DNA of 64,000 bases from Tetmemena sp. SeJ-2015 (lineage: Eukaryota; Ciliophora; Spirotrichea; Sporadotrichida; Oxytrichidae): NCBI GenBank assembly GCA_027382625.1, contig JAJKFJ010021234.1:124001-188000 (forward strand). Reading direction: 5' to 3'. Shown piece after piece: positions 23,126 through 35,720 of this stretch (positions are counted from its first letter, which is position 1; every line of letters starts with the position of its first letter). The position numbers were made by a program, and so were the translations under genes. Below the pieces are notes generated by a model, which saw only the letters and a program-made list of their open reading frames with translations, did no database searches and was not told the DNA's origin.

Positions 23126-24628
23126 ATGAACTACTATAATGATTTTATTTTTACTTATAATAATTATGGACTCCACTAATACAATCTATACCACCTTTTC
23201 ATCGGAGGCATCAGTTCACTCTTATTATTTATTATTCACTCAGACGGATTTAATATCCTTAATTTAATATAAAATGGATACCTGAAATCCTTATTCCGAG
23301 GTTCAACAGTTTACGAATACGACACACGCATCGACGATTACAATTGGTGGATGCTTTTCAGTGTTCAGCTGGCCTTCTACTTTGTACTGCAGTTCCTAGT
23401 GCGCAAGTTTGCTCCTTCCCCAGGAGATATCAAGGTTTTTAAAGAGAAGAAGAAACTAAATGATTACCACTTCTACTATTTCCAGTACACTACTCTCGTC
23501 CATGCCATGATCGGAGTTATTGCTGGTAAGTTAACAAAGTCAAAAAAATGTGCAGAAACGATAAAGGAAAAGGACGTTTCTGAAGAGAGGAGGCAATATG
23601 AGAAAATTAAAAATTGAATTTGAAATATGTGCTTTAAGTACTAACTTTAATTTACATCATGCTCTCTCTTCATTTGGAAGCATTCACATAGAATCTCAAG
23701 AAAGACATCTACTCCTAAATTTCAACAACTCATAGATGTTTATTTTGACTATAGACCCTTTCATTCTTTACTATGGAGGATACAGGTACAACCAAGCAAA
23801 TCACTTGTATCATAAAATCTTGATGGTCCACTCATTCGCTTACTTTGTGTACGATTCAGTGATCGAGATTTACTATGGCACAGATGATTTCCTAACAAAT
23901 GCTCATCATGTGGTGGTATTAGCTGCCACCTTTTTCCACATTAGGAATCAATATGGAGGTTATGAGTACATTGGTAAGATTCAATTCTCAAATTAGTGTA
24001 ATAACGATTTAGTTCTTCACTTAATGGCTGAAATCTCCAACCCTTTCCTCATTTTCAGAACAGTGCTCAAGATCACAGGAATGAAAGATACCACTCTTAT
24101 TTAAATTAATAATTTTGCACAATTTACGCAGTGAATGACATAATTTTTGCAGTGGTATTCATATTGATCCGCATGTTCCTGACTCCTCTCGCTCTCATCT
24201 ACATGTATGAGGGAACTAAAGTTCTCTTCGCAGCCAAGATTGGAATCTCTTTTTTTAAATAACCTTTTTTTTCATTAACTTTATCTTAAATATGTTTTTA
24301 CCTTTTAATTCTGAGTTTATTGTGAATTTTTTTTAAAATTTTATTTTTACCTTTCAAAAATTTTTATTTCATATTGGTTTAAAATTTTAATTTTTTGGGA
24401 AGACCTTTTTTTAACTGAGAAAATGAAAAAGGGCTGTGTAGACGGCCAAGAGCCAATGTGGCTATCTCTCAGCTTCAATCTCTTCAAAGATCTCTCTTTA
24501 ATAAGAAGACATTTTTTTCTTTTTTTAAAATTTATTTGACAAAACTAATAGTGGGTGCTGTGAACTTCTTATGGATTTTTGTTCTCCCAGTGTGGTACTA
24601 CTGGGACACTCTTCTTTCTAACTATTGA
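23126..24628 (+). CDS. TLC-domain membrane protein
   Basis: Multi-pass ER-type membrane protein of the TRAM/LAG1/CLN8 superfamily, closest in feel to the TMEM56/TLCD group. Start MNYYNDFIFTYNNYG. The domain shows YHFYYFQYTTLVHAMIGVIA, then FILTIDPFILYYGG, HKILMVHSFAYFVYDSVIEI, the hallmark TNAHHVVVLAATFFHIRNQ (paired His), LMAEISNPFLIFRTVLK, and IIFAVVFILIRMFLTPLAL. It ends VWYYWDTLLSNY before TGA. An intron follows YEYI (GT-AG, 42 bp). IESs at 23521-23659 and 24099-24121 were resolved, and at least one more lies at 24255-24550. TLC proteins act in ceramide synthesis or lipid trafficking; which applies here cannot be told. Confidence 0.82.
23521..23659. other. IES in TLC gene (pointer TGCT)
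   Basis: TGCT at 23521-23524 repeats at 23660-23663. Removing 139 bp joins VHAMIGVIA to LSSFGSIHIES in frame. The left edge mimics a donor (GGTAAG), but there is no AG at the right edge. Confidence 0.8.
24099..24121. other. IES in TLC gene (pointer ATTTA)
   Basis: ATTTA at 24099-24103 repeats at 24122-24126. Removing 23 bp joins GMKDTTLI to YAVNDIIFAVVF in frame. Confidence 0.82.
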
Positions 24629-24890
24629 GGAACTAATAGTAAATTTAGTAATGCAAGAATCACTTGAATATATTCAAACCCTAATTAATAAAACACGTCA
24701 TTCTAGCTCATGATGCGTAAGAATTAGCCAAATTATTTAACCGAAATCTCTCTAATTCTCATACTTAAGATTTTTTTATTAGTAAAGAATCATCAGTTTC
24801 ATTTTTAATCATATTCTTCTTCCAAAAGTTGCAAATCCTCTCAGAAAAATATTAATGTTATGGGTTTGTTAGTAATGGGAAAATTTAAAA

Positions 24891-26344
24891 TCATAAAAGT
24901 AAAAGTTCTTCTTCTTTATAGAATCTCCAAGCCAAGAGCCATCTACTTGTTCTTCCTTCCTCTATCACAAATGTGGCCGTCATTACTTTAAAATAAGCTT
25001 CTTCTTTTTATTATGAGCTAGTCAAAGCTGCAAGTAAACAACCATAAGTAATTCTATAATATATATTTATTGAGCAAACTAAGACCATATTTATTTTCTC
25101 CAATTTATTAAGTTTACTAACTACTAGTCTGTAGTCGAAGTATCAATTTCATTTGATTAATCTTGCAAATGAGAACCTGCATCTCCCTCTAAAAGATGAT
25201 TTTAACTTTAATCTTAAGATTATTCTATATTTGGAGGAATATTATTCTTAAGAATGAAGTTCTGAATGTAGTTCAGCATAAACTCTAGTGTGCTTTTCTT
25301 CCCAATCAAAGAAGTGAACCACTTTATTTAATTCTTGAATATGAAAGATTCTTGAGCATATCTTTATAAGAAAGCAACTTCTCCTCCTGGGGTAGAGTCT
25401 TCGCTCTCTGCAATTGGACAAACCTATAAAATACTTATTGTCTCTTATTAAGCATAATTTGTTGCACTTACTGATGACCTTCTATAGGATCTTTCTTCCT
25501 CGTGATTAAAAAAGGGTGGATTAAAAATCAGCATTTAAAATACTCTTTAAAGGATTGCACATTGAAAAGTCAAACCTATCTTCACTATTTATCACTCCTT
25601 CAAGAATTTTCTCAGGGTCTTTCTAAAATCTTATGGGGCCAAGGAAATGAGTTTGAAGTCTTTTGTTGCTAGGTATAATGTTTTCTTCAACCCATTTTAT
25701 TGAAGATGGATTCATTTCACTTCCACAAAATTTCATGCCGTATTTGTAGATCCCAATGAGAGGATAGATAAAATTTGCACCCACTCCTCTATAGTCAAAT
25801 AAAGATCATATTATTTTAACTTACATGTCAAAGCCCGTTAAATGCTCCTCACATATCGGCTTCTTAAAAAGGGATTCCTCAACTTCTTAAGAAAGTAAAG
25901 TTTTAATCCACCTCAGATAGGCACTTCTCTGGGGTATGCGTGGAATCAAATTTTTGAATTAGGATTGCTTTTAATATCTATCTTGTTCTAATTCATTATC
26001 ACTTAATTCTTATTTAGTTGCTCTAGGAAGATCATAGAATTCTACTTTCATATCTGTATAAAGGATTGCTCTAACTAATTCGAAAATTGCTTCATCGTTT
26101 CTAAAGTCTAGAGTGTAATTGGTTTACTATTCTAGTTCTTATTCAGATGATTATGATTTGTCATTATCTTTTGTGGAATGATCCACCTTTTCTTTTTACT
26201 CTTGCCTAAAATTGTTTGACCTCTCTTTCACTAAACTTATTTTAGCTTAAAAGTAAAATATAGCCCTTACAATTGCTTTAGAGCAGGATGGCTTTTACTC
26301 AACTTTAAAAAGTCAAATTAGTAACCTTCAGATGTACTTTCCAT
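24891..26344 (-). CDS. METTL16: METTL16-type N6-adenosine RNA methyltransferase
   Basis: METTL16 methylates an adenosine in U6 snRNA and in structured mRNA hairpins (family knowledge). Start MESTSEGYQFDFLKLSKSHP. Visible in order: DFRNDEAIFELVRAILYTDM; NLIPRIPQRSAYLRWIKTLL; the SAM-binding loop GFDIGVGANFIYPLIG; CGSEMNPSSIKWVEENI; the catalytic MCNPPFFNHEEERSYR; GGEVAFLQRYAQESF with IKWFTSLIGKKSTLE; and near the C-terminus EEGRTSRWLLAWRFYKEEE, matching the conserved F..G.T.RW.LAW.F. The SAM loop is interrupted by a 36-bp GT-AG intron after GFD. NPPF is interrupted by an IES (25518-25551). Another break precedes the last block. The C-terminal vertebrate regulatory domains are absent. Confidence 0.93.
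25518..25551. other. IES splitting the METTL16 NPPF motif (pointer GGATT)
   Basis: GGATT at 25518-25522 repeats at 25552-25556 (AATCC on the coding strand). Removing 34 bp gives TGC AAT CCA CCC TTT TTT, that is CNPPFF, the catalytic motif. Unremoved, the motif stops after NP. Confidence 0.93.
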
Positions 26345-26502
26345 TATATAAATAAATATCAATTATAAATAATATATTGATATAAAATGAATAAGGCGGG
26401 AAATGTTTGGAATAGTCGTAGAACAAATTATAATTACTTAAAGTTAGATTTTTCGAAGTAGTTATAGTCATTGAAACGTTAAATATTTAGCTGAACTTTG
26501 GC

Positions 26503-29500
26503 TCAAATTTACCCAGTTTCCGTTTCTCCATTTAAACCGCGGCTGCTGCCACCAGTTCTTCCCAATTTGCCTCTGGAAGTTCCTCTCGTGCTATTTTTAT
26601 TACTCTGTTGAGTTGAACCAGCTCCTGCGGATCGATATCATTAAATGCTGCTTATTTCATAAAAAGGAAATATAGTATCCACCCATACCTAGTTGCTCAT
26701 ACTACTCTTCACCCTCAAGCTCCTGATTGTAATTATTCAAATTGAACACTGGTAAAATTTACAAAGGGGATGGCGAGAGAGACTGAATCTGAATAGGCGA
26801 AGGAGAGAACATACGATTAAGAGCCATACTTTAATCTAAAGCTGAAGCCTCTGAAAATCTTCTGTTGAATTAATTTGACTATTTTATTCTCTCCAAAATG
26901 CTATATTAAAAATATTATCGCAAATTTAAATGCTAGGTGAGTTTTGATTTAGTTATGGGATTCCAAATCCAATTTGAGAACTCCCTATCAAATTTTTAGC
27001 AGATTAGTTCTACTCAATGCCTTCTAGTTAAAATATAAAGCACTCATTATAATTAATATTCTTTATGTAGTTGTTACTCTATGACATTTTTCTTTGAGAA
27101 TTTTCTGGTGAAACTTTTTAGGAACTGTGGTCTTATTTAGAATCCCTGCGCCTATGCTCTTAAGTTTTACATCCTACTTTGCTACTCGGGCGAGTTCTAT
27201 CTAGAGAAAAGATTAGATGTACTTCCACCAAACATCGACTAATTGTTTGCTATATCCTCATCAAACACCAAATCCTTTTCTTCCTCAGTCAGATTACAAA
27301 AATAGCATTCTCACATTGATTAAACTTTAGAGATTGTCTTCATCAGAAATCTTGTTAATCACAGAGTGGCGCTTACTCATCTGAGTGTCCACATTTTCTA
27401 GGTGAATAGATCTGTGACTCCTTTGAAAATCACTTTCCTCGTCTAGGTATGATTTATTATCATCTGCATCCTCTCTTTAAATTAAATTGATGCTCAAATA
27501 AGATAAAATAACCTTTGCTTCTTTCGATTGAAGAATGATTCTTAGTGTGAAAATGAATCATTTATTCTCAAACTTTAGTAAGTGTCCAATCTATTTGGCA
27601 TTCCTGCCAGACCTTTTCTCATATTTTTCTTTCTAGGAATCAGTTGATCTTGCTGAAAAATGCCCTCTTAATAAATTTATCATTCAAAAGATTTTAGCTT
27701 GTATAAATAAATGAAATTTTATCCAAGAATTAAGACTATAAAAATTATCCTCTTTATTCTAATTGAAAATTTGCTCCTCCCCTTGAAATTAATTTGACTA
27801 TTCCTCGAAAGTGATTTGCTAAGCATAATTTTAAGTCTCCATTGTATTCTTTCTTAAATTTTCAGCTTATTGAGCATAGTCTTAATGAGACTACATAATA
27901 TTTTATCGACTGGCTGCTTTTGAAACTTTTTATTATCTTGATGATGAATAAACTGAATTTTTATCCTAGCCTAATTCCTGTCTTGAATACTATAGGTTAT
28001 TATTTTAATTCAAAGAGTAAGGATAATGCTCAATTTATGTTCTGGTATCTATTGTTTACAGAGTGAGACTACATTCATCTTCATTTATAATTGGTGATAA
28101 ACCAAGAGTAGATCTTTTCTCAAATAAGCCATGTATTGTAGACTTGCGCTCATAATCGCTTGCCCTCTCATCTAGGATCTCCCCTTCTTATTACTCTATT
28201 TACAATTATTCAAAAAGAGGCTCGATGTCATCATCATCTTAAATTAATGGAGAAATTAGCATTTTATAAATCTTCAATCCTATCATTTAAGCTTTAATTG
28301 TCTAAACTCATTCTATTCTGGTGCTATTACCCTACAAACTAGATTTATCCTTCATAAGCTTGCGAATATTCTAAGCCTTGGGACTTATTTAATAAGAGCT
28401 CTTGATTGTAATGGATTTTATTTCTTAAAGCGTTATCCCTTGCTTAATGAACCTAATAGTCATTTAAATCTGCTTGCTTTAAAATTACACACGCAAAATT
28501 TTATAAGCTATTCATTTTCTTCTCTAACTTCACTTAAATCTCCCTCCTATGAATTTCGTAGATGCATTGCAGGCTAGAATGGATTTTTATCTATGAGCAT
28601 TTCATCAAGCTGACTTATTTGAAATGCGTTCATCTATTGATAATTAGGCTCAAAATATTAGTGCCCTTCATAATGAAAAAGAATTTATTGAATTAACTCT
28701 AATTTATTTCCATTTTGATATTTTTGAAAGGGATATTGCGTAGATCCGTGATAAGTACTTATTCGCTCCATTTATTGAGTTGCAATTCTTCCATAGTCTT
28801 CATTCGATAGTTGCTATTAGTAATTGATCTTTTTCATGCTACTACTAAATTAGGGACTCAATTACCTCTATCCAATAAGCTAAACCTGCTTTAAAATATG
28901 TCCATCACTTCTTTATCTAGAATGCAATCCTACTTAGTTAGCACTATTATGATCATTTAAAGAGACTATGATTAAAAATATTCATTAAAATATATTAATG
29001 TCGATGGCACCAATCTTTTTGGCGTTATCATAACCAGCTCCTCTTCTTGTGTTTATTGCACTATTGTTAAATAAACTGGCGCTGTTTTGAGTGACCGCTC
29101 CTCCAGAGTTCATTCATACATTAAATTAACAGTAAATATAATTTTATCATTTCAAAATGAATTGTATTACTCTGCACATATATTTATGATCCATTATCAT
29201 CATCTTGTAAATTTAAAAGCCTTTCTCCAACATGATATTTAATAGTTTAAATAAATAGATTTATGAGCTGGTCTATTAAGTTAGAGTAATTTTATTGCTC
29301 TTTGAGCATTGCTAATAGCTTGAAATGAACGCTGGTATTTTTACTTGTTCTCACTTCTTGATTCCGCATTAGTATCTTAATTTTACGACTCTTCAGCGAT
29401 ATTAAATCGTGTCTATTTTTCTTTTTCATAGGTCGGATTCATCATCGACAGATTTCCAGTGAAGTGCTATTACTCAGAATTACTCCTATGATGCTTATCA

Positions 29501-31135
29501 AGCCTCTATTATTGGAAATCATTAACAATATTTGATTTCCCAGAAATCTATTCCTATTGTTCTTTTTGGTTAGAATTCTACTAAGAAAGATTGTATGCGT
29601 TATATTCACTAAGCATCTGAGCGTTTAAATCATTTGGATTTATTTTTGACTAATTTAGAATATAGGAACTAAGTGAGGCATTGTGTTTGTGTGCTCTCCT
29701 CTTTTAGCTAGAAATAAACTTTGCGAATTGAATGATTGGTCGTTGCTCTGGAACTCTAAGGCTTAAGTATACTAGCTTCCACCATCTATGTTTTATCTTC
29801 TTTCCATCAAGCTTGAATTTATTAAAAAAGAGAAAAAAATCATTCTTTGACTTTCATAATCTTAACCGCCGTTTCGAAGAATTAAATTAACTGGACCTTA
29901 AAAGGAATGGCTATTAGACTTTTGCAATATTTCGCTTATTCTCTCTTATCGAGATTTTCCGATCGTGGTAGTTTTTATCTGTCATAAAGCAACTAATCAG
30001 AATTTCTATTTTGCTTTTAGATGATTTCAGGAAGCTTGGCTTTCAAAGCTTTTAAGTTTTTCTGAATGATATGATTTTTACTGCTTATAGTTTGACTAGT
30101 ATAACTGCTCTATTTCTTTTCAGTTTGTTGATTTAAATTGCGCCTTAATTATCTTGCTCTATAAAAAAAGACTATAAAATAAATGAGTATTGCTTATTCC
30201 CCAGGTTCTATAATAAATATACTTATATGGAAATAGAATTGCTTTTTTCTTCTTTAATTTCTTCATAATCTTTGAGGGTGCTATATCTGAGGTCTTCAGA
30301 TTCATCAAACATAAATGTTGAGCCTGAGCTGATCTTGTTGCTCTATTTCTTGCCCACTTGAAATATAGTAAAATCACATACTTCATATAAACATTTTTTG
30401 AAGATTGAGTTGATTATCTGCATCGCAAGTATGCTTTGCCTATTTACTGAAAAGAGATTTGCGTCTATTTTCATCCTTCACTTTTAATTTCTTTTTCACC
30501 TGAAGTGTTCTCGATCCTTCTTCTTATTTATGCTCCGATGGATGATTATGATCAATTCTGAGAGAGACAGTTGCATTAGAGAAACCATTATTAGAGTAGT
30601 CTTGATACTAAATGATATCCAGATTCTCTCCGAAATTAGAAGTTAAAAACATATTTCCTCAAAGTTGAGTTAATGTCATCGTTTTGGTGAAAATTTTGAG
30701 CTGATTGTTTCGCAGTTCTCAAATTATTCTGCTCATTTTGAGGAGCAAGAGCTGCATAGTTCAAATTGGTGACACTGGGAGGGTTAGGAGTGATAGATTT
30801 AATCTGTTAGTATTTCCTTTTATATGATAGATTAATTTATAGCTGCTGCTGTGCTTCAAGTTCAGAAGTGAAAGGATCCCCTTTGCTTTAAGTCTTGGAA
30901 TTATTTTGTTAAACCAAAGCTGAAGACTGCGATTTGGTGCCAAATTATTCTTCAAAAATAAAAGTGGAATATATTAATGGCCAATCAATTTTCTGCCTTG
31001 AGATTAATTTCTGATTTCCTCTATAATTTAAAGCTGTTTTTAACTTACACCGCCATCTCTCATGTTTGCAGTCGAGCTATGTGATGCTATATTTTCGTTT
31101 ATCTGACTTTATTTATGCTGGTCTAATGTGTTCAT
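26503..31135 (-). CDS. Large Q/N/S-rich protein
   Basis: Starts MNTLDQHKQSQINENIASHS and ends in an Arg/Gly/Ser tail (GTSRGKLGRTGGSSRGLNGE) before TGA at 26503-26505. Translated stretches throughout are low complexity, rich in Gln, Asn and Ser, with scattered hydrophobic patches, for example FGTKSQSSALVQQNNSKTQ near the start and ISQLDEMLIDKNPFQPAM near 28600. A GT-AG intron of roughly 100 bp follows MRDGG near the start. Frame shifts (for example around 29680) imply further introns or IESs. No catalytic domain was seen. The composition suggests an RNP-granule or prion-like scaffold, by inference only. It could be two genes, since the interior was only sampled. Confidence 0.5.
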
Positions 31136-31879
31136 AATAAACCTAAGAAAGAATTCAGAAAAATTATTTTCTGAATTTTGCAGAATGTCAGTATTTTTTT
31201 AATTTTTTGGTTCGGTTAATATTATTTTGATGATTAAATATCTGAACATATTTAAAAGCTTTATACATACTGTTATTGCTGTTGAATAAAGATTAGCTCT
31301 AAAAAGAAGGCAAAGCCATCATCGATTAATTTCTGTTTTCTTTTTTTGAGTTAAATTGCTACCTCTACTTTGTTTTTTATTCATCTAAGATACTTTCAAC
31401 CAAAGAATAAATTAAAAATATTAAGCAAGAACTAGAGTTGTTAATTTAAGTATTTTAATCCTAATTAAAGTTCTTAGGTGGAGAGTATTTTACTCCTCTT
31501 GCTTATCAGAAGTAATAAACTCAAATATAATTAAAAGACTAAATATATAAATGCTTTGTATTTCCTAAATATAAAAGTTTATTAATCTTCTTAATAATTT
31601 AGACAGGCCTTACTTTATTTTCAGGAGAGCCATTAAATGACGATATTTCAAACTCCGAATGAAATTAAAGATTGCAAGCATATTCGATTAAAAAATTATA
31701 TTTAAAAAGTATAAGCATTTATGATTGTTCAAATTATTTTTAGTATAAATTGAGAGACGAAATTTAAAGGAATTAATTCCTATTGCTAAGTAAATACTAA
31801 AGGGCATTTTCTAAAAGTAATTTAAATCAAGAATATTTAAGAGTACTGTTGCAACTTGATATATAAATGATAAAGGACA

Positions 31880-33817
31880 GCAATATAAAATTAATCGATA
31901 TATTTTAAACTGAACTTGATTAATTGATCTTACGACTCCTGATTAAATTGTTAGTTAAGAGAATTGTGCTCATTCATTAAACTCTTCTAGCTTTGCTGCG
32001 GCATAGGAGATCTTTTTTTGTCAAGTATCTTTTATATCAAACTATTCCCAGAAACTTAAAAACTAAAGTTTTTAATTAAACTTAATTGCTGATCTTTGGT
32101 ATTTTAGTGGTAGTTATCAATGCACTATGACTGAGAGACTATTAGTGGTTTTTAGGTTTCAATGAATTCTATTAGAGGCCTTCAGATGGTCTTTTGGATT
32201 TAAGCTTTGGGATCTATTTTACTTTCTTGCCTGACTAGAATTAAGGTGAAGCACTTTCAAGTTAAGAATCAAACATTTACAAGAAAATGACGATTTTAAA
32301 TTTTTATAATGAATCACCACGGATATGCTCAAATGTATTATTTAGAGCATGGGCAGATTAGAACTACAATTAGTATTTATTATCATGAAAACTAGCCAGA
32401 TTGTTGTTATCTTAATTTATAAATAAACAGATATATCGGCTGACCCAAAATAAGCAGGAGCCAAATTTACCTATCTACCAGAAAAAACTTACTAATTCTA
32501 TTCTTCTTTTTAAGCTGTTTAAACTTGCTAAATTTGCTAAAATGATTGTTGGCTTAGAGTTTAATTTGTATCGTTGCTTTGTGCTTTAATAATATTTTAC
32601 TATGCAAATGGTGAATACTAAATCTATTCAAGTTTTTGGAATAACTGCACTTCATCATATTCACAAAATAAATTATAAAATTATATGTATTTAAAAAACA
32701 CTAAATCGTCAACTTTAAAAACAGTATAATAAAAAGATTAAGCTCGATTTCCTATTACAAGGAATTATATAAAGTTCAATAATTTTAGGGCAAAATAAGC
32801 AATTTAAACTTTTAGCAATAATGATTAAATGAAGCAGGATGATTATTTTGTTATTAATTTAAAGGTGTTTGATACTGAATAAACCGTTAGCTTTGCAGAT
32901 TTGAGCTAGCTTGGGACGAGTTAGATGTACCCACTCCTCCATTCTAGGTGGCCTGAATTTACACCAATCCTTATCCTAAAGATTTCATTTAAAATGGAAG
33001 TGGTGGCTTGCTAATACCTGGCGTTGCACTTAATAGAAAACAAGAGCATAAATATTTGTGCACTTGAGTGAATAAATGAGCTGTTCTAAGTCACGCTTTG
33101 CTGTATCGTAAGATTACTCGCGCTGTACGTAACATTTTAAGGTGTCTATGGCTGATAACTAAAACTTTCCTGTAGAGCAGAGTTCGTCTGTTATTATAGC
33201 TTTAATAAGGTAAAGAGAAATATAGCTAGGGTTATTAGTAAGGGATTACTGAAGATGCACTGCTTTTAGAAACTGGCTCCATCTGAGACGCATTCATCTA
33301 GTTTAGCTACGTTGTAGCACTAAGAGGTGAAATCGATCTTCTTCCACTTAAAAATAAAGTTTGAGTCTTTAGTATAGATAATTTTAGAACTTGAGTATGT
33401 GCCACCAGGGCTTATATTAGAGTTATTATTTACCATAGAGAGCTTTTTCGTTTTCTTTTTAGCTTTATGACTCAGAGTTTCTATAGGTGAACTCTTGGGA
33501 TCTCTATGCTACTATTTCTCTAGCAGCATTTTTATGTACTTTTTCTTGGTGAGATATGGCTGCAAGTTAGTTGATAACCCTGATGAACCCTCAATACTTG
33601 CCTATAAATAATAAAAATTTTGCTTTAAAATAACTCTAAAGATGAGAAAAATAAGCTTCTGTAAATTATAAGATGCCATCTTGAGATTGAGTTTATGATC
33701 TTTATCTGTGGTCTGATGTGGTATTGCTCTCTCTGCGCTATGCATGCCATTTTTATTTTGCTTGTTCTCGAGAGTTGGCGAGGACTTGGAAGCTTAGTTT
33801 TAATTCATTGGTTGCAT
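31880..33817 (-). CDS. Ser/Asn/Gln-rich protein, unknown
   Basis: Best supported at 33817-32860, starting MQPMNQNQASKSSPTLENKQ, then NLQPYLTKKKYIKMLLEKQQ and SHKAKKKTKKLSMVNNNSN, followed by Ser/Gln-rich sequence (SASNLTIQQSVTQNSSF). Coding-like composition continues to about 31880 with KRSPMPQQSQKSLMNEHNS. Breaks near 33620 and in the 32300-32860 interval are unresolved, and no stop was fixed. No domain recognised. The short basic block could be a nuclear localisation signal. Confidence 0.4.
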
Positions 33818-34448
33818 TTATAATTGAGACAATAATAGTCATATAGATCATTTGCATTCACTAAGAAATTAATTTGTTATAGTCTTTGTTTAATTGAACA
33901 GAGTTTGCTTTGATTATTATAAGAATTTAGGTTAGAGATTAAAGTTTTAATTTTATAATTGCTACTTCTCTTTTTCACTTGATCCCTTCAACTTTTACAG
34001 CTCAAGAGTTCTTAAAAGGAGAAGGCTTGAAGAATTTTAGGTTAAAATTAATCAAAAGAAGACAATATTTAAATTCTCGAAATCTGAAATGTAATTATAT
34101 GCTTCTATAGTTTGTAAATATAAAAGATATTCAGAAGCAATAAAAATCATAAGTAGAAAATTATTTTGCAAATTTTGAAGCTAAAAATGGAAAATTATGC
34201 ATACTAAATTTTAGAATAAAATTTTAAAACAAATTTGTATAATTTGTCATAAAAAACGAAAAAGAAGAAAAGCATTAAACTCAAAAATAGGATAAAATTT
34301 TATTTAATTCTAATAATGAGCAAATATTTAAGTGATTTGGAAAAGTAGAATTATAATTATTAAATAGAAAGTTAGCAAATCATATTAAGTATGGTTAGCT
34401 TGGTACGAACTTCTGGCTCTCAGAGTCATTAAGAATGAATCCTTATAA
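33818..34448. other. AT-rich intergenic stretch
   Basis: No convincing coding frame on either strand and no repeat seen. Mostly poly-A/T runs. Likely spacer plus the 5' flank of the minus-strand gene to its left. Confidence 0.5.
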
Positions 34449-34760
34449 ATGAAGAAACCCGTTCATAACAATTTGCACTACTCGATATTAGTGCACTTTG
34501 TGCTCACGGGAATAAAGCTTGAAATTACTCCCGCTCCGATCTCTCGACATAGATTGTGGCTCTGTATATATTTCGCACATCCAACTCTTACTAACAAACT
34601 TTTTTCTCTCTGCTCAATGTCATTGTATATTATTAGGGTAGGTATAGAAGCAATCTCTGCTAATATGCGCCCTCGATTCTCGAAAATATGCGTTAATAGA
34701 TGCAGCTCTGGCTTTAGCTTATAGATAGCAACCAGTGCCTGACTTATTTAATAGGGAAAA
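34449..34760 (-). CDS. Isolated coding-like fragment
   Basis: A minus-strand frame of about 95 codons reads QALVAIYKLKPELHLLTHIF, then RILAEIASIPTLIIYNDIEQ and LLVRVGCAKYIQSHNLCREI, before TGA. Residue usage is globular and unlike the surrounding AT-rich DNA. No start, flanking exon or homologous family was recognised. It may be a single macronuclear-destined segment whose partners lie elsewhere. Confidence 0.35.
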
Positions 34761-34896
34761 TTGAAATAAATCTGTATCTTTAATTAAAGATGCAAATTGA
34801 GTTGTTTGATTAAGAAATCGATATCTCTAATTAAGAATGAGAATATTTATCACGAACTAGAATTTTTGTTGAAAAAATATTGTTAAATTAAACTTA

Positions 34897-35404
34897 TCAT
34901 TTAGCATATAGTTCAGTCCAATGTCGTGCTTTCGTGAAGTACTTCTTCTTATCTCTGAGATATTCTTTGGCAATATCTGGGCACAAAGGGTCTTCAGCAT
35001 TTGGATCAGTGAGCAGACTCACAATAGCTAATACCAGCTTAGAAACTGTCATTGCGGGGCTCCAAAGCTCTGGGTCTTTGAGTATATCTAAGCAAATCTC
35101 TCCAGCCTCAGATATGTTGGGATGGTAGATTCTTGTTGCAAATTCAACATAGGGAGGCTCGAATGGATAGTTGACGGGGAATGATATGCACATTTTAAAA
35201 GTTCCATTTTCAAAAGGAGAGTTCTCTGGGCCTGATATCACTGCATACCACTTGCAGGGATCTTCTGAGGTAGGGTCTGGGCCGATGTAATGGCAGGGGA
35301 AACCTAGAGGCTCTTTCTGCAAATCTTTAAGTTCCTAAAAAAATATACAATTAGAAGAGAGGGTGGTTACTTACTCCAGATATCCTGCGAAGATTTTGGA
35401 CCAT
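34897..35404 (-). CDS. Ubiquitin-conjugating enzyme E2
   Basis: 155 residues after removal of one 40-bp GT-AG intron following MVQNLRRISG. A complete UBC fold: ELKDLQKEPLGFPCHYIGP, WYAVISGPENSPFENG, FKMCISFPVNYPFEPPYVEF, then the HPN motif (IYHPNI) and the active-site Cys in GEICLDILKDPELWSPAMTV. It continues with LLTDPNAEDPLCPDIAKEYL and ends HWTELYAK. Closest in layout to the UBE2D/E (Ubc4/5-like) class, which transfer ubiquitin with many RING ligases. No N- or C-terminal extension. Both codons of the HPN-to-Cys spacing look intact, so it should be active. Confidence 0.95.
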
Positions 35405-35720
35405 TTCAAATAAGAAGTAAATTCAAATAGATGAATATAAAGACTACAAATTCAAAGAGAAGTTAGTTTAATCACTAATTAACTATTTTAGGTAAAATTA
35501 TAGAGTCAATATTTAGAAATATATTAGAATTCCATTAAAATATGTAGTAATTATAGAATTAGTGTAATTATAAAAATAAAGTTTAGATCTTACTACTTTT
35601 AGTTATTCCTAAAATAAATATTTTTCTTAAACGTTCATACAAACTATTGGGAAAAAATTCAGTGAAGTGTTAATTCAACAAATACAGCAACTAAAATTAC
35701 AACAATCTTTATTTTAAAGT

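Noticed and set aside
34449..34724. A plus-strand ORF opposite the orphan fragment
   Set aside because: The minus-strand reading has far more protein-like composition.
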